DNA of 64,000 bases from Microcebus murinus (Eukaryota; Chordata; Mammalia; Primates; Cheirogaleidae). Location of the stretch: positions 17,774,501-17,838,500 of the forward strand of contig NC_134129.1 in NCBI RefSeq assembly GCF_040939455.1. The letters are read 5' to 3'. A program made the position numbers and the translations under genes. The notes beneath the pieces are model-generated. The model was not told the DNA's origin. It worked only from the letters and a program-made list of their open reading frames with translations, and ran no database searches. Shown here piece by piece: positions 1 to 12,660 of this stretch. The stretch's first letter is position 1; each line of letters begins with the position of its first letter.

Positions 1-1429
1 ATGCAGCCAATTTTTCCATGAATGTTCAAATGCTCATTTAAAAAATAAGAAGACAGTATTGCACTGTTGGGAGAAAAAAAATAAAATCATTATGGTTCAA
101 TTACCTTTTGACCCCAGGGTGGCTCAGAAGCTACACTGCGGCATGTGACGTTGTATGTCCCAGCGAGCTGACTAGAACATGCTATGGGACACTGCAACAC
201 CCGGATCAGTGCGGAACTCAGAACTGACTGTCACTCAAATCTGCTTCGTTGCTGTTATGTCTGAAGAGCTAATCGCCCCATCACCTTCCAAGAGGTCTCT
301 GTCAAGTCATTTTCAATTTCCCCGTCTCCAGTATGGCTAAGCAAAATGGAGGAGCTTTTATATCTTACAGGCGTGATGCATTTAGAATATGTGTGCCCAG
401 GGAAGTTTCAAAGAAAGATATATTCCTAAAAAGGAATTTCTCTCCTAAGGGCTAATATTTAGCTAGTTCACACCATTACAACCATAAAGACTGTCGAAAT
501 ATTGAAATACTTCCTCAGTGCCTGCTCCTGGCCTGATATTTCCAGCTATCCCATGTCCCTAATGCTTTGGCTGCTGTGGCCTCAGGAAGCTACAGGTTGG
601 TACTGCCACGGACCCCAGAGTATACCATCCTGAGGCTCCACCGGGAGGCCAGCTCTGGCCTTGCACACCAGCCTCCTTCCTCTCATGCCCTGGTATTCCC
701 AGGAGCACAGTATCTGTGCCCATCTATGGCACCAAGACTATGATCCGTTCCTCAGTGCTTTCCTGGAGTTGCCCCCGTGTGGCTGCTTGTAGGACTGTAG
801 CCTCAGTGAAAATACTGCTACCACTGTTCATTGCATAGACAAGTGTTTAAGTGCTTGTTGTATATTACTCATTTTGTTCTTACAACAATCCTACAAAGAA
901 AGTAAAGAGAAATGAGTAGACCCAATCATAAGCTTTCTACTAGAGGTTGATAAGGAATGGACAAGAAAAAGACAAAAAAACCAAAATGGTAGCTTAGCAT
1001 AAAAGAGTTCATGGGCTCATTGAACACATTAGTTCGGGATCATAATAAAGACCAACTCAGAAAAAATCCATATTATATGAAACAGGAAAGTTATTCCTGT
1101 TTCCAGAACTAAAAGAAACTACAGGCTCTCCACACAGAAGTATTCAGCAGACAATGTAAGAATTTTAGTGAGAGTCGAAATTTAACCTAAGCACTATGCT
1201 TTTTAAAGCCTTCTGATAACTATGGTCATTAAACACTATGACAATAGAATAAATTAAAAGGATTCTGTTTGTTGACACAATTTGTTCAGGTGAGAGATAA
1301 AAATCTGCTAGGTGTCATTGAATCATCCCAAACATAACACACAATTATTTATGTTAGTAGGGAATGAAGCTCACTTTGCCATAGGTTTTCTAAATAATAA
1401 TAATGACAATCTAGTTCCCATATCTACAG

Positions 1430-1560
1430 CTATTTATTTTGTAGTCTTCTCAAGTTAGTTTTGTGATTTGTTTTTTAGACAAGAAAAAAATATTTTTCCC
1501 CTTTTAAAAATGAGGGAACTGAGGTTAAGTGACTTGTCCAAAGCTGCTCAGGAGTCTCAG
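1430..1560 (+). repeat. MIR SINE fragment
   Basis: The stretch 'gagggaactgaggttaagtg' followed by 'acttgtccaaagctgctcag' matches the MIR core and 3' region. Old and diverged; boundaries approximate. Confidence 0.55.
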
Positions 1561-4169
1561 AAATGATTTGGGGCCCTCTCAGAGCCCAGGCTGGTCTAGA
1601 TTTTTGTTGTTGTTGTTGTTTTGAGGTATACTTAACAGTATATTTCTTATGGTTTAAGTTGACTTTGGTATTAAAATACCTACAGAATCTAGGCGTGTTG
1701 TCTCACACGTACCTTATGAGAACACTCAGCGCACCCAGGGGGGTGACCAAGGTAGCAGGTGCAAAGGCATACGCAGCAAAATTCACAGCCTCTCCTGCCC
1801 CCACTAGAAAGCAAGCAGAGGTATTGATATAAAGGTTAGACTTATTTGTAAGAAGAGAAAAACAAATGACCCCTGCAAAGCAGTGGACTTTTATCCAAGA
1901 GACACTGAAATATCTAGCTAAAAGGAATGCTGTAACTCATTTTATGGAGGGTAGGAGAGAATCGGTATTAAGGGATGCAGATAAACTGTAATTCCTGGTG
2001 AGGCAAACTTAACTAATACAAGCAGTGGTGACAGATAAATATACATTTTAAATGACTTTCGATAGAGATTTTAGTTATTTCAGTACTGAAAACATATTTG
2101 GTCACACTCATGAAATCTAGTAGAGGTAGCTTTGTGGTAAGCAGAGAATTATTCCATTTGCTCAAGAATACCTACTGCATTGCAAATTAGCATCAACAAC
2201 CAAAACCAACTTGTAAAATTAGAATGCTTCATAGAGCATCTGGTGGTTAGGTAGGGGACAGCCAAAAATGCCTACTACAGGCTGAATTGCAGACGATCTA
2301 AAGGCAAGGAACAGCATTTCAGTAGCTTAAGGAGATCCAAGCAGCTGTTTTAAAGTCATAATATGTGCTGCTCGTGAAAGTGGTCTTTTTCTTATCTGAA
2401 GAACTCTAGCCTTCCATGAGAGAGTGGATGCAGATAACTTCTAGAGTGAGGGAAGTCCTTCCAAGAGCTGCCCTCTTGTACTGGGGCCAAATTATTCTCA
2501 CAGATCACAGTTGAACACTGACCCCACAGAACGTAGTATTTTCATACTGGCAAGCTACCCCAAGCATGCTTATGGTAGGGAGATAAAGGAATTTCAGTAT
2601 ATTTTCTCCCTTTCTCTGGCTGCTATGCTACATCCCCCTAGATCCGCAGGAATCACCAGCATTATGAAAACATCATAAAACAAATCTAAACTTACAGAAC
2701 AATTTGGAAACTGCTCTCAAAAAAAGAGCCATGGTAGTTTTCTTACAATATTATGCTTTCCTTGAATACTTTATATTATTTATATTTTTATCATCATAGA
2801 TATCTTTCTAGGAAAACACTGATTTAATGATTAAAGTACTATTTGACTGTCACTTAGCTAATCTCTAATGTATGCTTGAAAAATTCCACATAATCTATTT
2901 ATCAATTTCCAAGCAAATGCTATTCTCAGTATTAAGAACTTACTTGACAGTAATCCTGCCCACCAGAGCCATTCCTTCAGATACGAATGTCCACCGTGTC
3001 CTAGGAAAATATAAAAAATTAAGTTCTAAACTGGAGGAAACATGTTTGAAGAATTGACTTCTAGGAAAGGTACTGGATTATGGTTGGAACAATCAAGTCA
3101 GCACATCTAAAGTCTTTCAGCTTCTTTACTTGGTCATTTCCAAAGATCTTCTAAAGCTTTTAATTATGTCACCAGGTACATCTTTGATTTTTTTTTTTTA
3201 TTTGTAGGAAATTTAATCATGAGCTTCACTGTGCTTATGTCAGTCAGAGGTATGGAATAGACTATTATAAACACTAAATACATTTTTTTCAGCCATGCTT
3301 AAAATTAAAGTCAGAAAACCATAAATCATAAATTACATTGGTACCTAATGAGGATCATAAAGTGAAGAAGATGGCTGACATAAGAGATTTTGAGATTTTT
3401 GGATTTGTCAATCAGAGAATAAAGAGTATCAGGCAGATGGACTCTGCTTCTACTTTGGCATGATGAAACTGAGTTTCTATTTAGTCTACTGAAAAGGACA
3501 AAAAGCTCTCTTAAGGTATTCAAAGAGTTATATTCCCACTACTGTAATATGTGACCTTAAGTCATTATTATACGTTTGCTGTAGAAAATGGAATTTTCTC
3601 ATCAATTTTAATATACTTAACCTCCTGAATTTTGCTTAGATGATTTTGCTATAATTAAACTAAATAGGGTACATAAGCTGTGAAGATTATTTTACAAAGC
3701 AGTTAACTATGTTTATTTAGGATTTTTTTCCTTACAAAATTTTTAAATAACTACATTGGAATCATATTACAATACTGGACCTTCTTATTATATAGTTGGT
3801 ATCTCTTTGAGTATTAGCAAAATAATATTTACCTAAATATGTTTATTGGCCATTTGCATCTCTTATTTTGTGAGTTTGTTTATTTATTTTGTTTCTATGC
3901 CTTGCCTATTTTTTGTTGGGGTACTAATATTTTTCTCATTGACTGCAGTCACTTTTTACATATTATGTAAATCTTCCCTCAATAATACTCTTTTATAAAC
4001 TTGTCTGCACTATTCATTGTCACTTATTTTTCTATATGGACCTTAGAAAAATATTTAGGCCTTATGATATTATACTTGATAAAAATAGAAAATTCATGGT
4101 TCATGAAGTATAGTCAAAGAGAGACAGACAGCATCTGAAATGTCACTATAAATGGTAGCCTAATTGTAT

Positions 4170-4625
4170 TTTTTTCCATTTATTGATTTAACAAATATTT
4201 ATTGGGTGTCAAACACTGTACCAGGGAAGGTTCTTGTTCTTGTGAATCTACTATCTAAATAAACAAGTAAACCTGTTGGCAACAAGTAAATATAATAATA
4301 AATGTACAAATACAAATTATTCTAGATTCAGTGAAGAAAACTGTTAGTGCAAGGATAGGAAATAACAGGGGATGGGGTCAGGAGACCTGCCCAGAGAGGA
4401 TGGGCCTTTCTGGGATGATGATACTCAAACTGAAGTCAGAAGGATGAGTTAGCTGAATGAAAGGCAAGGAGGAGAGAGTTCCAGGAAAAGGGAAAAGACC
4501 TTGGGGTAGGAAAGAACTAGGCCTCTTATTCCAGGAATAAGAGAAAAGTAGGTGAATGGGAGGAAAGTACAAGAGGAAGCTGGAGAGGTAGCAGGGGACA
4601 TTATAGGCAGGGGGTCTGAGACCGT
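4170..4625 (-). repeat. L2 LINE 3' end, reverse orientation
   Basis: It starts with 'gatttaacaaatatttattg', then 'cactgtaccagggaaggttc', and later 'cagagaggatgggcctttct' and 'gttccaggaaaagggaaaag'. This is the order expected for the reverse complement of an L2 3' end. Diverged, so ancient. Confidence 0.6.
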
Positions 4626-4768
4626 GGGAGATGCAGCTGGCTCCATCAAGGAGACTGAGGCTAAAAAAATAGAGACAGTAAATTACTATTAGTATAGTAT
4701 TGTGGACTTCCATTAGGATTACTTCTGCAGTTAGAAACTTGAATTCACTAGTTGCACGTGTTACTTAC

Positions 4769-5035
4769 CAGCTCTAGTAAAGCCCTTTTTGGCCAGTTGC
4801 AAGAGGCCCTTCTTTTTCAGTATGAAGCTGGAGCCAATAAAAATACTGGAACTTACTGCCAGTACCAAGCCCACATAAAGACTGTATTTGTTTTCTACAT
4901 TTGCTGAAATGCTCAGGTTGGTTGTGCTGGAATTCGGGTCCGTGTAGAGAACAGGAGAAGCCAGCAGCTGTGACACATTTGTGATCTCACACCATGCCTG
5001 GGAGGAGTTCGGACAGACCAGAGACAGCACGCAGC
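4769..5035 (-). CDS. NIPAL1: NIPAL1 coding exon 2 (NIPA-like magnesium transporter)
   Basis: Internal coding exon of NIPAL1, a NIPA-family multi-pass membrane protein associated with magnesium transport. On the minus strand the acceptor is ttttttccag|GCTGCG (exon begins at 5035) and the donor is AGAGCTG|GTAAGT (exon ends at 4769). The 267 bases encode exactly 89 codons in the phase left by exon 1. The product holds the extracellular N-terminus, with probable N-glycosylation sequons in NSSQAW and NVSQLL and in the [10 protein letters not shown] stretch, and then the first membrane helix, [20 protein letters not shown], followed by [20 protein letters not shown]. This helix and the LKKKGL turn are hallmarks of NIPA proteins. 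No stop or frameshift interrupts it. The remaining exons, carrying most of the transmembrane domain, are outside the window. Assignment rests on remembered family sequence, not a search. Confidence 0.93.
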
Positions 5036-7079
5036 CTGGAAAAAAGGAAAGAGGGAAATGTCAAGAATGAAAGAGAGAGGTATTCATGCTTACACTCTTT
5101 CTGCAGGAAACAGAGCCTTGAGTGGACAGTACTAAAGCACTTCATTATTGTATGCAGAGAAGTGCCTAATGGGTGGTCCACAGGTCTGTAACATTTTCAA
5201 TTTGGCTTGCACAGGTTCCTAAAAATGATTTTAAATTGTCGGGTTGTCCCCATTTAAAAAGAAGAGATTTCACATGAAAGCCTGGATTCCTCTTGTAAGT
5301 TGGAAGACCTGGCAATACGTGGGTCTTTGTTCCAGCAAAACAGCAACCTGCTAGAACAGCAAGGAACTCTTTAGACCTGGATTGTGCTCAACAATTCATC
5401 ATAGTCGCACACGTCCACTTTACTCCTGCACATTGTCAGCCTGTCTCCTGGAAAGCAGGGTTCAGGAGGCCTGAGTGTAAGGAAGAGGGCACAGCAACCT
5501 CGTAGGTCTAGAAATCACCACAGTACGGGAAACCTAGCCAACCTACTGGAGGGATATGAATTTGCATTTCAGAAAATATCTTTTAAAGTGGGTTTAGTTT
5601 TCTGTCTCACTTTCCCTAAAGAAAATTATTTTTCAGATCTCTTAATCCACCTTCTAAATAAAACAGAATCTGATAGAAAAATGAATTAAACATCCATAGG
5701 CTTTAAAGAATAAGATTCAAATATAAGCGTGTAAACCACTAAACCAGACCCATTATTATAAGTACTTTGGAATTTTGAGGCTAAACACAAAATGAAACCA
5801 TTTTACACTATATAAGAAAATTTTATAATCTGTTCTCTACTTGAAAAGCTACCAACAAGGTGACATTGTGACAAGATGTTCTTGTCACAAAGATCTTCTC
5901 ATCTTTTCCATTTTAAAAAGACAAATACAAATTACCCTAAACAAAAAAAGGGTAAAGGAAAATTAATCGGATATAATTTGAGAATTCAATTAAAAAATTG
6001 GTTTTATATTTTAAAAATCTTAAGGCATATGAACAAAAAGCAGTTTGACTAAATGATGTCTTAGCAACAAAACTTCCATAAGTGGATCTATACATCCCTG
6101 ACAAAGCATTATGAAGCCATCTGAGTTTTACCACACATAAAGTTAAGAAACAACCACAAAGTTCATATCTGGAAAATAACAAAATAACTGAATTCAAGGC
6201 TTTCATGACTATTTCATTTATCTCTGTAATTTGAAAATGAACCAACTTTGTTTCAGAGATACAGAATAAATTTTGAGTCAAACTTCTAAATATTCTAAGG
6301 AGAATTCTATTACTTCAGGGATTTCCTATAATATTGGGGAATTTTCAGGCAGGCTGTTTTAGTAAGAACTACTGCAAATTTTCAAGCAAGCTAGTGCTTA
6401 GCAATCTTGTTCCAAACGTCGTTCATCAAATCTAAGTCCGAAGAATGGAAAGTGCTTGTGTATATTTCTGTTAGTAAGAATTTTGATTACATTCACTCCT
6501 GAGAAAACATCTGACCTGACTTTCCAGTGAATTCCATGGCTGCATTCATGTCATTTACTAGGTAGTTAACATAACCATTCCAAAACTTCATCTCTGAAAT
6601 CAGCGTGGGTGGGTCTCATTCCAGTGAAACAATATTCCTTCTAAGCTGTTGACATAGCTAAAGGCTTCCGACATTTTAGTGGGTGTGGGGGCAGAGGGTG
6701 AAAAGGGAGTGCAAATAATCTGTTGCATTTTGCAGGTTCTCACTGTAAGTGGTGGGCATGAATGCTGCAAGTTTTATAGCAGGAAAATAATAAAAATCTT
6801 ATCTGGTTACTGACCTTAGAACTTAAATTGTTTTATGTTTTGGGAACCTGTTAGGGAGGGAGCCTACAGTAGATATGACAGAGGGAGGGAGGGCGGGAAT
6901 GGCGGCTTAGTGGGCATGGAGCGGCCTAGAGGAGAAGGCAAGAGATGGTGTAGGAGATGGGTGTGTGGGCAGGACTCTGAAGTGTTTTAGAAGAATCAAA
7001 AGATAGCTCAGATCAGACTTGGCTTCTCAAGATCCAGGTAAACAGAATAATTACCCAGGGAGTGTAATCCAGGCTTTAT

Positions 7080-7760
7080 TCAACATAGAAATAAAAAAAT
7101 GTATTCTATTCATCATTTTTCATTTTAACAGACACTACCACTAGCCCTCTTAAGGGATTGTACCAATTTATACTCCTGCCAGCAGCGAATATTTATTACT
7201 TCTTTGATGTTGTTATTAATTGTTCTAAATATTGAGTAATGAATATTTAGGACATACATGTCAGTTATAAAGAAAAATAATTGAATATACACCAAGGTGT
7301 CAACCACCTAATTGAAGAAATAAAATATTACACTTCAGAGGTAATAACTATCTTGATTTTCTTTTTATCATTCTTTTGATTTAAAAACATGATTTTCTCT
7401 ACATGATTATATCTTTAATTAAAAGTTTAGCTTTGTTTTTTTGTCTTGTTTTGTTTTGTTTTGCCTCTTATAAAAATGTGATCATGCAGAATGTATTCTT
7501 TGGTGACTTGCTTTTGAGATTTGTCAGTGTGGATGCATGTGGCTTGTTTGTTTTTTCTACTCTTTTATGGAATTCCACTGTATGACTATTCCACAACTAA
7601 TTTTTCTATTTTATAGTTGGTGGACATTTAGGGAATTTGCAGTGTTTTTGCTCTTACAAACAGTACCTCTAATGTTCTCATGTTATGTAGAACTATATGA
7701 AATTGATAATATTTGAACATTTTTGACCCTACAAAAATAGTAGTTTCATATTGTTCAACT
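7080..7760 (-). repeat. L1 LINE fragment, reverse orientation
   Basis: The sequence reads as the reverse complement of an L1 3' region: 'ttatactcctgccagcagcg', then 'gaattccactgtatgactat', and 'gttggtggacatttagggaa' before 'ttgctcttacaaacagtacc'. Old and fragmented; ends are approximate. Confidence 0.5.
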
Positions 7761-8689
7761 TAATACTTTTCTTCTATGTACAGGTATAATAGTTTACCCA
7801 CATACCTTTAAAATTTAAAAACAGTTAAATATTCTATAGATTATATACCGTTTTCTATCTTAAGCTTACTACTATCTATAATCATGGCCAAGTTGAGTAA
7901 TCACTCTTGGTTTCAGTTTCCTCATCTGTAAAATAAGAGAGTTTGACTCAATGATTCTAATGTTTGATCATAATGTATCTTTGTTCCCAAAGTTGCTTGC
8001 AACCCTGGTGGCTCATAAATATTGCTGATGGACCAGTTTTAAACTCACAGGCACTGATAGCTGGAAGACATTTTAAAGAAACTGATGCCAAGATATTAAG
8101 TGACACTGGTCTAAGTTACGTAACTACCAAAACCAAGGCCAACTAACTCAATTCCCGGGCCAGTATTCTTTCTATTTCAGAAAAGTAAAAACATAAAGTA
8201 CAATTAAAGATAGTTGAAAAATATTATTAATGTTTATACAAAGGTGAAATGCCTTAAATCATGTGTCTATTACTATTTGCCTATAGAGACTAATAATTCA
8301 AATTTTCCAGTTAATTACATGGAATAGAATATCTGGTCTCTAGAAGTCAGTGATTGCAGAGGTTCTTCCCCTGATGTCAGGCTGCAAGTGACTTGGTGGC
8401 CAATGGAACATCAGCAAAGGTGATATAAGGATAGATTTCCAATGTGCTTATGTGGTTGGGTTTATACTCTCGTGATTCTCTGTAATTCCCTTCAGTCTGA
8501 GCCCTAGAATGAAAATACATGGAGCAGTTCTGAGTTCATCCCACATGAAGGAGCCAAGACCAAGTGGACATGTAGTCTGGAGCAGAAGATACCAAGGTGA
8601 ACCCTGTCTAAATCAGGCAACCCCCAGCTGTCTACAGACACCTAGGCAATATATAATACACTTGCCTATTCTTATTAGCACAGGAAGTG

Positions 8690-8866
8690 AATGAGATCTC
8701 TTTATGTCCACTACAATTTATTCTCCAAACACCAGCCAGTGTGAATCAGATTATATCACTCCTCTTTCATTATATTCTAACTACTTTAAAGCTATATATG
8801 CTCTGAAACTGGTTCATCTTTGACATCACATTGCATCGTGCACCTCTAAAACAACACTAGTCCTTT
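8690..8866 (+). repeat. L2 LINE fragment
   Basis: 'aaacaccagccagtgtgaat' and 'tatcactcctctttcattat' correspond to an internal L2 segment that continues after the opposite-strand L2 block, at about 9225. Confidence 0.45.
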
Positions 8867-9200
8867 CATTCATTCATTCATTCAACAAATATTTGAGTGG
8901 CTGCTGCCAGGCATTTTCTAGAAGCCAGGGATACAAACAATGCAACAACATTCCTGCTCTCTTATATTCTAGTGAGGAGGAGAATAAACAAACGCACAAA
9001 CAACAGTATCGTATGTTAAGAGTGCCACGGAAAGCAGCAAAAACAGCATCAAGGAATATTTTTAAACAGGATTAAAGGGAAAAGCCTTTCTGCTGCTAGC
9101 CATAAAAGCAAAAACCCTGAGGTGGGAATGTGCTTGAGGGATGCAAGGAGCTGGGAAGGCTGTGGTGACAGAAGGAAATGGTATCAGATGTGCTTAAAGA
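8867..9200 (-). repeat. L2 LINE 3' end, reverse orientation
   Basis: It begins 'cattcattcattcaacaaat' and includes 'ctgctctcttatattctagt' and 'aaaaccctgaggtgggaatg', the reverse-complement L2 3' signature. It sits between two plus-strand L2 pieces, so either a nested insertion or an inversion. Confidence 0.6.
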
Positions 9201-9224
9201 GTAGCTGGGGCAAGACCAGGTAAA

Positions 9225-9610
9225 ATGAGCCTTATCATTCCAAAATTCTGCAAGGGTTTCCCTTTGCATTCAAGAAAAATCCAAAATCCCCATCAAGGTC
9301 TACAAGGCCCTGTGGAATCTTGCTCTAGCTTTCTGTCTAATCTCATTCCTTACTTTTGCTATTTCTTCTGTTCCTTTCATAGATTCTGTTCCTTCTCACT
9401 TAAAGCTTTTTTTAAAAAAGTAGCTGTACTTAGCCTGTTACAGAGTGCTGGCTGGCCTAGCTAGCTCCTTCTCATTCAAGTGTCCCCTCCTTTGAAAGGC
9501 CTTCCCTACATTCCCAATTGAGAGGGACATTTCTGTCTTATGCCCCACTGAATACCCCCCATCAAATAAACATCCTTGTACAGCTTACTTAATGGTTATT
9601 AAAACAAACT
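9225..9610 (+). repeat. L2 LINE fragment
   Basis: 'aaatccaaaatccccatcaa', 'tctacaaggccctgtggaat' and 'gaaaggccttccctacattc' appear in L2 order on the plus strand. Diverged. Confidence 0.55.
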
Positions 9611-9839
9611 TCATGTGTTTAAAAAAATTTTTTTAGATCATCTTGGTTTAGAAGGTCTTTTGAAGCATCCATAGTTTTCAAAGTCAAAACCAAGTATGGA
9701 ATTCATTTGTACTTCATAGAAGTTCAGATGGAACGTTCTATTCTCAGACCTCATGACAGACTCCTTGTCATTTGGGTCTCAGCTAGAATATCCGTTTCTC
9801 TCAGGGGTCTTCTTTGGGTACCCAGTCCAGCACCCCTGA

Positions 9840-10060
9840 CACTCTCAATACATCATCCATGCCGCTTACCACTATTGTAATGACCTTTTAAATTTGTTTC
9901 TTGCACATTATTTGCCATCCGGACGGCAAACATGAGAGCAGGGACCTAGTCCTAGAGTCTAGGACCAGACTGTCTTGCAGATACCTCTATCCTGGCGCTC
10001 GGGCTACTGGTTGGCACCTGGGACTCTTGTTATCTGAACGAATAAATGAAAAATCGAACT
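9840..10060 (+). repeat. L2 LINE 3' terminal fragment
   Basis: 'catgagagcagggacctagt' and the terminal 'ctgaacgaataaatgaaaaa'-like end resemble the last part of L2. Boundaries approximate. Confidence 0.4.
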
Positions 10061-10128
10061 TCTGTTTACTCCATGTCAGGCTCTGGACCGTGCTCCTCAT
10101 ATGTAATCCCACCTGCACCTCTCCTCGC

Positions 10129-10686
10129 ACACAACTGTAAACGGTAGGAATTATTCCCATTTTACAGACGTATTCTCATTTTACAGACGAAGAAAGGCTA
10201 AGTTACAGCTGAGAACACTGTCTGATGTCAAAGTCCGATCTCTTTCCAATACCGATCATGTGGATTCCGATTTCTAGGTCTTTCTCACAACTGTAAACTG
10301 TAGGGATTATTCCCATTTTACAGACGAAGAAAGGATAAAATACAGCCGAGAAGACTGAAGCCAAAGTCCGATCTCCTTCCAATGCTGATCATGTGGATTC
10401 CGATTTCTAGGTCTTTCTCACAACTGTAAACTGTAGGGATTATTCCCATTTTACAGACGAAGAAAGGATAAAATACAGCTGAGAAGACTGAAGCCAAAGT
10501 CCGATCTCCTTCCAATGCTGATCATGTGGATTCCGATTTCTAGGTCTTTCTCACAACTGTAAACTGTAGGAATTATTCCCATTTTACAGACGAAGAAGGG
10601 CTAAGTTACAGCTGAGAAGACTGAAGCAAAAGTCCGATCTCTTTCCAATGTTGATCATGTGGATTCCGATTTCTAGGTCTTTCTCA
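10129..10686. repeat. 133-bp tandem repeat, four units
   Basis: Four head-to-tail units of 133 bp. The shared junction 'aggtctttctca' recurs with 'tttctca' starting at 10281, 10414, 10547 and 10680, exactly 133 bp apart. The first unit is longer because it carries an internal duplication of a short 'attttacagacg' segment. Each unit contains 'attattcccattttacagac', which resembles a MIR core, so the array probably grew from a MIR-containing segment. Units are nearly identical, suggesting recent amplification or gene conversion. Confidence 0.9.
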
Positions 10687-11631
10687 CCAGCTTTCCGCCC
10701 AATTTCCAGCTAATCGCGGGTGTTGAGCTTGGCTGTGTCTTTTGCTGGAACTGAAAACGCAGGAGCACAGCAGGAAAGGCATCCAGAAGCTCACGCAGGC
10801 GGGTGTGATTCACACACACCCTCTTCCTTACAGATCCTTGGGCAAACAAGGGCGAGCGTGCCGGCAACAGGGCGACTCCGCGGGTTAGAAATTATCTAGA
10901 AACGGTTCAAATCCGGGTGCCCCCCCCAAAAATAAACAAAATTATCTAGAAAAAAGGGCGCACAACCTGACTGTCTAGGATATAATTTCTAGACGCAGCT
11001 GCCTTAAAAAAAAAAAATCTGTTTTTGCATTCACTGTTCGGGCGTTGTCTCCTGTCTGTGTCCCTTCTGTCCCTGGCGGGCAGAGCTGTGACGAGTTCGC
11101 TCACTTTTCCGCTCTCTCCGTCGGGGACAAACCGGAAGGGCCAAGAGGAGAGCGGGGAGCTGCCAGCGACTGTGTGCAGACGGGCGGAGGTTCCCGCCCG
11201 CCGCGCGCCGTCGCCCGCCGCTCACGTGATCCGGTACATTAACACCTGCTCTCCTCGTGGCGTCTCGCCTGTCACTGCGACGATAGATACGCCCGTCCCC
11301 GCGTCCCCGCCTGGGGCGCCCAGAGCCGCCGGCCCCTGCCCCAGCGGCGAAGGAGCCCCGCGCCGCGAGTCAGTCACACGGGGGCGCCCGGGACGTCGCC
11401 GTCGACGGACGGCGCGGCCCTCGGCGTCGCGGGGCCACGCGGTCCCCGCGCCCTGCCGCTGCCGCCCCGGGAGAGACCAGATCGCCGGAGACGCCGGCCC
11501 GCGACGTGTCCCGAGGCCCCGGCGACCCAGCGCCCGGCCACGTGGCGCCCACGCCCGCCGCGCCCCACGTCCCCTGTCGGAACGAAGAGGCCGCCGCGGG
11601 TGCCTGTCGCCCGCCGGTCGCACCGCCCGTG

Positions 11632-12244
11632 GCTGACTGACGGACTGACCCACCGCCGACAGACCGACTGACTGACGAGCGCCGACTGACTGACTGACAG
11701 ACCGCCAACTGACTGACAGACCGCCAACTGACTGACAGACCGCCGACAGACAGACCGCCGACTGACTGACCGACCGACTGACCCACCGCTGACTGACTGA
11801 CGAGTGCCTACTGACTGACTGACAGACCGCCGACTGACTGACTGACAGACCGCCGACTGACTGACAGACCACCGACTGACTGACAGACCGCCGACTGACT
11901 GACAGACCGCCAACTGACTGATTGACAGACCGCCGACTGACTGACTGACCGACTGACAGGCCGACCACTGACTGACCGACTGAGTGACAGGCCACCCACC
12001 AGTCTGACAGTCTGGCTGACAGACTGACTGACTGATCGACTGACCAGTTGACTGACAGACCGACCGACAGACCGACAGACTGATTGACCGACCGCCGACT
12101 GACTGACCGACAGGCCACCCACCGACTGGCTGACAGACCGACTGACTGATCAACCGACCAGTTGACTGACTGACAGATTGACCGACTGACAGACCGACAG
12201 ACAGACTGACAGACCGACTGACTGACAGACCGACCGCCCGACCG
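11632..12244. repeat. CTGA-type minisatellite in NIPAL1 intron 1
   Basis: About 610 bp built from 4-bp CTGA steps interrupted by CAGACCG and CGCCGA variants, for example 'gactgactgacagaccgccg' repeated with changes. It starts about 120 bp downstream of the NIPAL1 exon 1 donor in transcription direction. On the minus strand it translates to low-complexity Ser-Val-Gln repeats in several frames, an artefact of the short period. Interruptions form a higher-order pattern of roughly 15-25 bp. Confidence 0.9.
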
Positions 12245-12367
12245 GAGGAACCACCGCGGGCACCGCTGCGCCGAGAGCGGGTCTCTCCCTTCCGAGTCTC
12301 CACGCGCGCCCGGCACGCCCGCCCGTCTCTGCGCGCGCTCGCCAGGCCGCGGCCGGCGGACGCTCAC

Positions 12368-12413
12368 CTTCCCGGCAGGGCAGTCCGGGCGGCAGCCGCA
12401 CCTGCGCCCCCAT
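12368..12413 (-). CDS. NIPAL1: NIPAL1 coding exon 1
   Basis: Start codon at 12413-12411 on the minus strand. It encodes MGAQVRLPPGLPCRE plus the first base of a glycine codon, then the donor GGGAAG|GTGAGC at 12367. The peptide agrees with the N-terminus I recall for primate NIPAL1, and the 46-base exon leaves the phase that joins seamlessly to the exon starting at 5035, giving ...[14 protein letters not shown]. The ATG lies inside the CpG island. The 5' UTR extends to the right into the GC-rich promoter, but the cap site cannot be read from sequence alone. Confidence 0.9.
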
Positions 12414-12660
12414 GGCCCGGCGGGGCTTCCCGGCTCACCCGGCCGGCCGGCCGCGCCTCCCAGGCACCTGCGCCCGGGCGGCGCCGCGGGCCCGGAGAGG
12501 CGCGCCCTGGCCCCGCCCCCGCGCGCCTCAGCCAATGGGGAGGCCGGGCGCGGCCTCCGCGCGAGCCCCGCCCCCGCCGCCGCGGCTGGGCGCCACTCCC
12601 GCGGCCGGCGGCGGCTGCGGGCGGGTGCTGGCTGCCTGCGGGACCCGCCGCCCCTGAGGA
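12414..12660. promoter_or_regulatory. Candidate bidirectional promoter of NIPAL1 and CNGA1
   Basis: Immediately upstream of the NIPAL1 ATG, the sequence contains GC boxes (ccccgccccc at 12511-12520 and 12566-12575), a CCAAT box at 12532-12536 and dense CpG. No TATA box is evident. NIPAL1 runs left and CNGA1 right, so this is the natural shared promoter. CNGA1 may also have a retina-specific start further right; neither start site is demonstrated here. Confidence 0.6.

Larger units (their letters stand above)
1..4768 (-). other. NIPAL1: NIPAL1 intron 2 (partial)
   Basis: Non-coding sequence downstream of the splice donor of NIPAL1 coding exon 2, read on the minus strand. I searched the minus-strand translations for the next conserved NIPA-family exon, expected to begin near a [13 protein letters not shown] stretch, and did not find it, so that exon should lie beyond the left edge. 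The stretch is AT-rich with a MIR relic near 1430 and an L2 relic at 4170-4625. Otherwise I see nothing coding in it. Confidence 0.75.
5036..12367 (-). other. NIPAL1: NIPAL1 intron 1
   Basis: About 7.3 kb between the two NIPAL1 coding exons, with GT at 12367-12366 and AG at 5037-5036 on the minus strand. It contains L1 and L2 relics between 7.0 and 10.1 kb, a 133-bp tandem repeat at 10.1-10.7 kb, and then the left part of a CpG-rich block with a large minisatellite starting about 120 bp beyond the donor. 5.2-7.0 kb shows no recognisable gene or repeat. Confidence 0.85.

Noticed and set aside
1..4700. Expected NIPAL1 exon 3
   Set aside because: No minus-strand frame with the conserved transmembrane sequence; probably outside the window.
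10904..10914. tRNA B-box-like GGTTCAAATCC
   Set aside because: Only three T-stem pairs are possible and no upstream A box or acceptor stem fits; chance match or a decayed fragment.
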